This document shows, one piece after another, positions 56,201-64,000 of a stretch of 64,000 nt of DNA. The position numbers were made by a program, and so were the translations under genes. Position 1 is the first letter of the stretch, and every line of letters begins with the position of its first letter. This DNA is from Parelaphostrongylus tenuis (Eukaryota > Nematoda > Chromadorea > Rhabditida > Metastrongylidae). The notes under the pieces were generated by a model. That model was not told where the DNA came from, made no database searches, and saw nothing but the letters and a program-made list of their open reading frames with translations. Location of the stretch: NCBI GenBank assembly GCA_019055375.1, contig JAHQIW010001998.1, forward strand, positions 248,001 to 312,000, read 5' to 3'.

Positions 56201-57265
56201 GGTGCATCGCAGATATGTACGGTATTTGGTTCTCACCTCTAGGTGATACTATCCATCATCTCTCATTGTAAGTCCATAGGACTTGTTGAACTGTGAAGTG
56301 CATGCGGAGGGATTGGTGTCATTGCTTCGATTCCGGTTTCTCGTCCATCGATGCAGACTAGTTTCTCTTCAGAACATAGTACGCATTTTGGCAAACATTT
56401 TTTCCACTTTCGTCAAGGACGGCGAATTTGTTGTCGAAGCGTGGTATTGTTCGAAAACTCTTTGTCATTTTCATGACCGCGTTCGTTGTTCTACAGAAAT
56501 TGCCAGTAAGGTTTACCTATTCTTAGGCATCTCATCATTGTCCGCAGTGACTGAAAATTGGACAGGTTGTAGCTGAAAAATAATAGTTAACTCATCATGC
56601 TGGAGAATGTAAAAAGTGTCATTACGATAATGGACTAGACCGTTCTTTCTCTTAAGTTCCTTCAGGTTATCAGCACTATTTCTTACGCTGTTCCTATTTC
56701 CTGTTTTTAGTTCATCACTCGGATACACATGAAGTTTTGTTTTTTTCTTTCGGTCATTCTCTAAGAGCTTTTTCTAATGCATTTACTTTGTTACTTTCTA
56801 CTCTTGATTAATCCATGTTAGTGTTAAAAAATAAGACTTCTTGTGGACTTCATAGTTTGTCGCCATCTACGCTTTATGCCGATCATTAGATTACTTGAAG
56901 TCAGTAATGATTAATGGAATTAGTTTGCTTATACGCAACCAACACCCACTCCAAAATACTTCTGTTTTGTTACCCCCTCCCCTCCAACATTTAGAGTTCA
57001 ACGTGAGCTGATATTTAGTTGGTGCAAATGAAACGGCTGCTTACAAATTTAGGCCATCATCACTTACCTCAAAATCAGTTTCATTGATCTAGATTGGAAC
57101 CATTAGAACTAAAAGTCTTTCGTTAATGCCAGTAGGGTACTTTCCAAGTTAATAATCCCGATTTTGTAGAGCCCATTATTGCACTTCCAGCATTTTTTTT
57201 TTCTTCGTCGTTGCCTGTGAATGATAAGAGAAAGCAATTGAACATGCTTGTATTTTGTCCGTCAG

Positions 57266-57412
57266 GACACGATGATGCCCCGAATAGTTACTGATATCTG
57301 CGGTTGCCAATTTTCGTTTGGCCTCCCACTTTCTCTAGGGGACTTCATTTTGAAGAGCTCTGGAAAACGATCAACAACTTTTAAACATTCGGGGCCGCCG
57401 ATAGAAGCGTGA
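57266..57412 (+). CDS. Candidate terminal exon upstream of the HSD gene
   Basis: A GTCCGTCAG acceptor is followed by 48 open codons (DTMMPRIVTDICGCQFSFGL, then KSSGKRSTTFKHSGPP) to TGA. GC content is above its surroundings. No upstream exon with normal intron size was found; a preceding Phe/Ser-rich exon would need an intron near 50 nt. It lies 350 bp before the HSD start and may be the end of another transcript. Confidence 0.25.
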   Translation, partial: DTMMPRIVTDICGCQFSFGLPLSLGDFILKSSGKRSTTFKHSGPPIEA

Positions 57413-57764
57413 TTTCTACATGCACAGAAATCAGTCTATATTTTTCGTGGCGACATGAAAAAGGCAAAGCACTGAATTACTCAAGATTATCGTTTGAGTT
57501 TCGCTCAGTTTTCAGAACGGCCTAGAATTTGTTAGAGAACCATTCTACTTTGAGTAAATAAAGCACTCTGTTTTGTAAAGTGTTCTCGCTAACAACTCAT
57601 AAATTGATTCATTTGTCGAAAAATCATAACTAAATTGCAAAAGAACAACCTTGGATCCAATGCGTTAACATGCCTGACAATTCCCTGTGATGTATGTCAC
57701 GTAATCGAATGAATGACTTGTTTCTACTTCTTTTACATGTAAATTCTAGACTTAGTGTCGTGTG

Positions 57765-60700
57765 ATGGAAATAGTGGCTGTTACTGGGGCCAGCGGATTG
57801 GTCGGTAGTTTCGTCGTTGATCGTCTTTTAAAATGCGGACGATACAAGGAGATCCGACTAATAGATCGAAAACCTTCAGTGCGTCCTGGTAACTGCTTCA
57901 TATTTTTAATACCCCTCTTTTCTCTCCTTATTCATATTTTTCTACTCCTTTTTTTTCGGCTTTGAGGGCACGCACAAAATTTCAAAAAAGAGCATTCTCT
58001 GGTTTTAGCGAATTTTCACCAAATTAAAAAAAATTAATAGAAGCATTTTGAACCCTAAGGTTAGTGTCTACAAGAGAACGAGAGTTTTAGTGTCTGTGTA
58101 GTAGTGCATTTTTTTTTCAAACTATAGAAAAGCCCAATCTTTTACGTTAGACACAAAAGAGTAGAAGTTATAAAAGTGAAATACTAATGCTTCGTAACGC
58201 AACGTAGATGTTTTAAAGAACAGTGAACATAACCCATTCTTTGAAAATTTCAACCAGAACTGACAGATTACTTAAGGGCGCAAACATCTAATTTGTGACG
58301 TACAAAAGGTTTGATTGAATTTGCGCGACGAGTGGTACCTAAAGGTGCATAATAAAATTCGGGAGTAATCGGTACGACATCTATGGGTACCATGGCAGAC
58401 AACATTATATTAGTTGTACAACTAATAATAGCTTCATCATGCTCAGAGCGTATTACTGCGTGGTGGACGAGTGCTTTCTCTTCACACGTAGTACTTGTGA
58501 ATGTGCCAAAAACATGGGATGGTGTACAGAAGAACATGGAGCGTGAATGCGTTGAAGAGGCGTAGAAATTCACTCAAAATGCAGAGAAAAACCGATTTAT
58601 TTAATGGAATTCACACTGAAAGAGGGCGGAGCCATATAAAAACTGCTAGAGAGGTCATTGTGACACCTAAAAATGTCACAGTGAGCACAACATACAATTA
58701 GGAATCGTTCACTTTGCAACAAAACCAAAGTTAGACGTCGAAGCGAGAGTGCTGATAAGTCCGTGAAGTCGTCGCGAATCGACTTCAGTTTGTCATGGTT
58801 TATTTCATTCTTTCTAGACTATACTTTTTTACTCAGTCTGTAGTCATAAATGCTGATATATCGTGGCCCGATATTCGACACTTAGTGGCTTACAAAGAAT
58901 TGTTTTTAGGCACGTCTTTTCGTTAGATCTCACAGATTGTTGACAGTGTAAAGGGCACAGATATATCTCCGCTGAAAAGAGTACTGCATAAAAAGAAGTA
59001 CTAAGATCTTCTATTGCGATATGCAAGCGCATGAGTCAGCGGCGATTAACTCACTTCTGTAGCAAGGACACACAGAGACTAATGTCACTAAGTAGGGTAC
59101 TTGATCCCTCTTTAGGAAGGGGCACAGCAGATTATATGTGCTATGTTCAATGCTCACCACGCGCGGCGGAAATGTAGTCTTCATATCATGTTTCAAGAAT
59201 AAAGGATAAACCTATCCGTTTAAATCAATCCCTGAGGGTTGCGCCATGCATTCGTCTTCAATTCTGAACTTTGTTTGAGGTGATCGAATACATATCTAGC
59301 ATTTACACTGACTCGTGGTGGCCTCCCGCTGTATTGAGTCAGTGGTGCTTATCCTCTCAGAGAAGTCTGCGATCAGTCTGGTATCAGTTTACCGACCCCG
59401 AATGGATGGATGGTTTCTTGTTGAGCCATGAGGGCGAGATCGAACCGTCGACCTCTTGTGCAACACAGATCACCTCTAACCGCAGTCACACATACGCTTT
59501 TTTAAACTACCTCAGAATATAGACAGTGGTAATCATCTAACAGTATGCTAAAACTTCTGCTGTTTCTTTAACAAACAACGCATGCGACCCGTCTTTTACA
59601 TTCAGTGTGCGGACTCCAGCACTTCTTGCATCCGCTTCGTTTCCTCTTATCCAATAACCACAATGGCCTTCGCTTTTTCCGCTTACGCGTTCGGGTGATG
59701 TTTGAGGATCATCGTCTTATTTTCGTTAAACTGTAGTGGAGTCGAAGAAGCTGATGTCTTGGGAAAGTTCGATTGGAACGATCCCAGTGGATTGCATAGA
59801 ATGAATGATTTCCAGGTGAGTCTGGCACCAATTTTTGACGTTGCAGGGCTGGTGGATCATCACAGTACTCATCATTGATATCTCTGCGACTGCGCTACTT
59901 GGTCCTATTTCTATTTACTATAAAGTTGGATAAATTTTTGTAAAAGTCTTTTTTTTTCACAAACAAAGATGCTCTCATAACTGGGCTAACCCTGTCCGAA
60001 CGTTAAGGGCCATTTTGACCGCAACAATTCAAGGGTCTTTTTCCCCACATGAAATTTTTCTCAGTTAAATTTCAGTAGTTTCACTAATTCAGTAGTACAA
60101 TCGGAATGCGTTGTTCGCTCAGCTAAGTCTGCGGATGGTTTCATTGAACTATACTGATACTTATTGATACCATAAATCTCGACAATTCGGAAACTAAATC
60201 TGGTTATAAAAGGATCTTCATAGTGCACTGTACGATCAGCATTAAAATCGCGTCTCACATTCAAAGTTTTCTACTTACATGAGAGTTATATATGCAAAAT
60301 AAGTGCATGATCACGTAGAGAATATTATGGAGTATTAGTATTATGCAAGTAATCCCAAATTTTTCTTCGAAACGAATAAAAAGTCCTTTTTAAATGATGA
60401 AAATTGTCATTGCGTGCAATTCGATCATGCTGCCATCCGGAAAGAGTTAGATAGCTATACAAAATTTAAGACTAGTAGAGATTGTGAGTAAACTTATCAC
60501 ACACCTGTTCTAACTGGTGACAGTAAGTTGCTAAATAGAGAGGATTTATGTCAGTAAGACGTCTTCGTGTAAACGGACATAATCAATGACGTTGACTTGT
60601 GATTATTGTGCTGTTTTTTTTTCTTGGCTTTGAGAGAAATGTATTGAGTTGTTGCAAAGACACTTCCGGTTTCTACCGATGAGACGTCATGTCGCAACTT

Positions 60701-62783
60701 CGGTCTATTGCCGCCTTCAGACATAAACAAGTTTAACATTGAAACAATGAAAAAGACGCATTAATAGTAGTAATAGTATAATATAATAGTATAATATATC
60801 GTAATAGTATAATATAGTAGTACATCGTATAATAGTATAATATTATAAAATAGTATATCGTATCGTATTAATAGTGTATCGTCTACCTTTCGAAATCTTA
60901 GAAACCGGAAATTAGAAGGAATACCTTTAAATTACGATGCTAAAATTACCAAGGAAAATATGCATCGCAGGTATTAGAACAAATGCGGTTTCTACTATAT
61001 ACGTAACTGATACCGTTGACGCTTTCTGCTGTATACGCAACGGATACCGTTAACGGTCTCATTTTAAAAATACTCCGTACCAACCCATGACAAAAATTGC
61101 GATTTCCTCGATGCACAGTGTTTTGCGCCATCTTTCACGACCTCCTGCCACGATCTTTTACGCTGTTGACAACGATCAACATAGAACGATTCGAAAAATT
61201 GCAAAAACATCTAGCAATGACCAATCGACCGTTTACGTCGATTACGGCGCTTAGAATTGGAATGACGTATAACAATGACGTTAATTTCCTCTTTCTCATC
61301 GGCTCGAAAAAAAGCTATTACTTCACCGAGATTTTTTGTCTAATGCACTTTCAAGAGACTTTACACCATTTAGCTATCATCGTCTGCTCATATTTTACGG
61401 CAAATAACATGAATTCTTTTCTGTAAGTGTAGAAATGGAACAAGGTAGACAGTGGCTAATAATACGGTATATCAAGCAACAAATGTGATAGGCGAAGCGC
61501 TTCTTTGATCCCCTCCTCTGTCTTTTGCAGACAATCAAAAAAGCCTTAGAAAACACTTTCACTGGGCTACCTCTATGGTTTCAGAGATTCTCCTTCAGAG
61601 ATTTTTTGTCTAATGCACTTTCAAGAGACTTTACACCATTTAGCTATCATCGTCTGCTCATATTTTACGGCAAATAACATGAATTCTTTTCTGTAAGTGT
61701 AGAAATGGAACAAGGTAGACAGTGGCTAATAATACGGTATATCAAGCAACAAATGTGATAGGCGAAGCGCTTCTTTGATCCCCTCCTCTGTCTTTTGCAG
61801 ACAATCAAAAAAGCCTTAGAAAACACTTTCACTGGGCTACATCTATGGTTTCAGAGATTCTCCTTCATACACGCGTGATAAGAACTAGGCATTGTTCTGG
61901 GATTGACACGAAGCTGTCTATCGAGGATTAATACAATGACCTAAAACTCTGGCTGGGTGCCTCAGGTCGTTCTGTAAGCCAAATGTGCATTCACTTATCT
62001 GCATGTTTGAAAAAGTTGAATGATTTATTACGAATTTATTAACGTCAATCTCTTTATCCTCTATTCTCCACCCTCTATGAATCAGATATACCGAAGTTAT
62101 AATGCATCGAAAATGTTATTCAAAGTAGTTGTTTTGACATAAATTTTACAATCTGTGCTGTTGCTGATTTTTGCTGCATTCATACAGTGTTTGAAGAAGA
62201 AGAGCACTGAGGGGAAAATCACAAATTGAATGCTACTTCAGTAAGAACCTTGACTTATCGACTTCGTTCTATTCAAATTATCATTTCGTAAGGTCCTTTT
62301 TTGCAATGAAGCTGTTTGCGGACTGGTGGGAATTTCTACTGGAACATTCATCAATGAGGAGACGCTATGTGGTAGGAGTGATGTCAGATTGTCTCGCATC
62401 GCTGAAAATATCCTTTGACGAAAAGTATAGGCAAAGGTTTTGCTGTTCTGTATATTTTCAGTACAAAGAAAATTTTGGACCTTCACACCTTTATCAGCTC
62501 CATTTTATGCCACTTTCCGAGACAATTAGACACTTCGCACTAACTGCTCAGGAAATTTTTCCTTTGTGAATCAGTGACAAATGAGCTCACGACCAGTCAA
62601 CAATTAGTTTAGATACGGACGATACTAGAATACGCCCGTTTGTGCTCGATATCGTCGACGAAGGAGCATTGGAGCGGGCGCTGAAAGGGTGTAGCGCTGT
62701 CGTTCACTGTGCTCACGCCACGATGCCTTGGAAGTACACTGATCAAAAGACGAACGACGATATTTGGCGTGATAATCTTTCCG
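57765..62783 (+). CDS. 3-beta-hydroxysteroid dehydrogenase / NAD-dependent epimerase family gene, 5' part (exons 1-2)
   Basis: Exon 1 (57765-57888) starts MEIVAVTGASGLVGSFVV, the Rossmann-fold glycine motif TGxxGxxG at the extreme N-terminus, followed by KEIRLIDR, the end of strand beta-2 whose acidic residue selects NAD over NADP in this family. Exon 2 (62613-62783) encodes RPFVLDIVDEGALERALKG then SAVVHCAH, matching the family's D-I-x-D and V-x-H blocks. The joint is phase 1 (CCT G|GTAACT to TTTAG|AT) and restores an Asp codon. The 4.7 kb intron holds repeats and a candidate nested gene. The later catalytic exons (YxxxK) are missing or beyond the edge. Such enzymes oxidise or isomerise hydroxysteroids or related sugar and lipid substrates; the substrate here is unknown. 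A TTCTAG acceptor 15 bases before the ATG would suit SL trans-splicing. Confidence 0.8.
59205..59500 (-). mobile_element. tRNA-derived SINE copy
   Basis: The reverse strand shows box B (complement of GATCGAACCGTCGACC) and box A (complement of CCTCTAACCGCAGTCACA). The body contains the complement of CACTGACTCGTGGTGGCCTC. It lies in intron 1 of the HSD-family gene. Confidence 0.6.
59663..59933 (+). CDS. Candidate nested small gene: 65-residue single-pass membrane protein
   Basis: Three exons (59663-59694, 59737-59815, 59847-59933, TAA) join in phase 2 then 0 with GTGATG and GTGAGT donors and TGTAG and TTGCAG acceptors. The product begins MAFAFSAYAF, has an acidic middle (LGKFDWNDPSGLHRMNDFQ) and ends in one hydrophobic helix (WWIITVLIIDISATALLGP) with a short tail YYKVG. 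I do not recognise the family; size and layout recall small mitochondrial or ER membrane subunits. It lies inside intron 1 of the HSD-family gene on the same strand. Caution: the introns would be only 42 and 31 nt, shorter than any in the large gene. Confidence 0.42.
60761..60885. repeat. AT-rich simple repeat
   Basis: Irregular tandem AATAGTATAATAT units with ATCGTA interruptions, about 125 bp, in intron 1 of the HSD-family gene. Confidence 0.8.
61328..61867. repeat. Exact 270 bp tandem duplication
   Basis: Unit 1 (61328-61597) and unit 2 (61598-61867) match at all but one base that I can see (CTACCTC versus CTACATC near the end). The near identity means a very recent duplication or an assembly artefact. 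It lies in intron 1 of the HSD-family gene; neither unit encodes anything recognisable. Confidence 0.85.
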
Positions 62784-62964
62784 GTATGTGCTCGATGTCT
62801 TAACGCATTATGTTCTACATGCTAAAGTGGAATCGCTCAATACTGAAATCTTTAACTTTGGGATACGGGAAAGTTCTAGTTTTCTTTCTTCGTCAAACGT
62901 TCCATCAGTTTTCAGAGTAGTGAATCGTATAAGAATCTAAGTGTTTCCTCAATGACTTTTTTAG

Positions 62965-63083
62965 AATTCGAGCGGTGTATTCCATTTCCAAAAACGCCTT
63001 ATTATTGCGCTGAAAGGGCAAAAAATATCATGATTCTCATGCAAAGACTTCTCGCTGATCAAAGTTTTTCCTTCGGAGTTTTA
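62965..63083 (+). CDS. Possible exon 3 of the HSD/epimerase gene
   Basis: A TTTTTTAG acceptor opens a 39-codon exon in the phase required by exon 2 (phase 1), containing IPFPKTPYYCAERA and ending at a GTAATC donor. Family members carry a Pro-rich loop followed by YxxxK and an AE pair here. The segment resembles that loop, but the YxxxK spacing is not met and the usual VNVxGT...YTSS region is absent between exons. It could be a partly decayed or chance exon. Confidence 0.3.
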
Positions 63084-63099
63084 GTAATCAAATGATGGG

Positions 63100-64000
63100 T
63101 CAAATCTTAAGAAATCCGATGATTTATTTGGTTTCCAAAATGGGCCACGTAATATGCTGTAACAGCCAAAAGAAAGAAGATCCGGCTTCGCAAAACAGGA
63201 AAAAGGGTCGAGTGCGAAGCCCTATTTTTTTTTTGTTCTTATGAAGCACTAAAAAGTCCGTTCAAGAAATCAAAAACATCATTTGAATTTCTAAGATTTG
63301 ATCTATCGTTTGACTTCGAATTTATAAGAGAGAGGCCCTGGTTAGCGAGAAATCTTCGAATAAGGAGGAAGTTGTTATTTTTGCTCTTCTAACGCAGCAA
63401 CAAGGCCTTTTCGAAAGCGAAATGCACTAATGAAACTCCTTGAATTAAGCTATCGATTAAATATTTGAACACTAGAAAAGATCGCAAATCATGCTTTCTC
63501 AATGGATTGAAGTGAAAAGTGGATAGTTAAATTGATCCATTTTTTGTGGAACCCAATCTTCTTCTGGCTGTTACAGCGTAATACAAAGTCCTTCATAAAA
63601 CAAGCACATCATTGAAATTCTTAAGATTTGATCTATCGATTAGTTACTAAAACTCAGAAGGAGTACTTTGGTTAGCGAGAAGACGTTCGATGAGAAGCAA
63701 AACTTTATTTCTGCTCTTTCAGCGTGAGAAAGTTTTTTTTTTCTTGAAACAAGATATACCATTCAAATTTTTTTTGATTTGTGCTTTCGAACGATTATAT
63801 GAACATTGTAGAAGACCAAGAAATACGTTTTTAACAAGAGGTCGAAGCGGCGATCAGATTACGGAAAAGTACCAGTGGTTCTTCTGCAAAATTCTTCAAA
63901 CTTCACATTTGTCGTTGAAAATGTCAGGTTGATAACAAATTATGAACTAGCGCTCCTGTTAAGCGGATTAAATATCCAGAGAATACATAAAGAAAGGGTC
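63100..64000. other. Diverged dispersed repeats, no gene recognised
   Basis: ATTTGATCTATCG and GGTTAGCGAGAA appear twice (63295-63350 and 63625-63680), marking a diverged ~330 bp direct repeat. Related pieces occur at 30.2-30.6 and 37.2-37.8 kb. Confidence 0.4.

Noticed and set aside
61097..61426. 109-codon open frame
   Set aside because: It runs into the 270 bp duplicated unit and shows no motif; codon content is AT-biased as in the surrounding intron.

Overview
The window is nuclear DNA of a nematode, most likely a clade V (strongylid or hookworm-like) worm. Four things point there. Coding is split into short exons bounded by TTTCAG/TTTTAG-type acceptors. A near-copy of the SL1 spliced leader sits at 1054-1075. 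Mariner, piggyBac-like and Penelope-like remnants are abundant. No open reading frame exceeds about 170 codons although coding exons are recognisable. There is no bacterial operon, CRISPR array, rRNA gene or intact canonical tRNA gene. I had no tools, so exon models come from manual reading of splice signals and reading-frame phase; identities are named only where motifs are visible.

Layout. 1-8 kb: a membrane-type exon pair (minus strand, 1.8-2.2 kb), a terminal exon (minus, 3.1 kb), a mariner remnant (3.5-4.0 kb), a tiny two-exon gene (5.1 kb) and a compact minus-strand gene (5.9-6.8 kb). 8-15 kb: a tRNA-like inverted-repeat element, a three-exon gene (9.99-10.43 kb), an inverted pair of Penelope-like 3' ends with a GIY-YIG domain (12.5-13.6 kb) and a foldback element. 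15-24 kb: a plus-strand gene with five phase-consistent exons ending at 17,659, two minus-strand exons near 19.3-19.6 kb, and other small exons. 24-31 kb: mostly mariner-derived elements and diverged repeats. 31.3-31.6 kb: two exons with a cullin-like pattern.

32.9-50.9 kb holds the main gene. It has about 20 plus-strand exons and encodes roughly 915 residues of a low-complexity, probably nuclear RNA-processing protein, with an EDGEVSDE acidic motif, an Arg/Ser-rich block, a Pro7 tract and a helical segment. Two perfect TGACGTCA palindromes lie 21 bp apart upstream of its start. Its introns are packed with SINEs, foldback elements, Penelope-like ends, a TIR element holding three tandem repeats, a TTAA-bounded piggyBac-like element and a mariner MITE.

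51-64 kb: a mariner MITE, a 0.9 kb palindrome (54.06-54.97 kb), a terminal exon (57.3 kb) and the start of a 3-beta-hydroxysteroid-dehydrogenase/epimerase family gene (exon 1 at 57,765; exon 2 at 62,613; it runs off the right edge). Its 4.7 kb first intron carries a candidate nested 65-residue membrane-protein gene and a 270 bp tandem duplication.

The genes show no shared pathway. The strongest signals are the uncharacterised 20-exon gene and an unusually rich set of structured, self-complementary repeats: a tRNA-derived SINE family, a recurring hairpin motif with a hammerhead-like core, and several foldback families.
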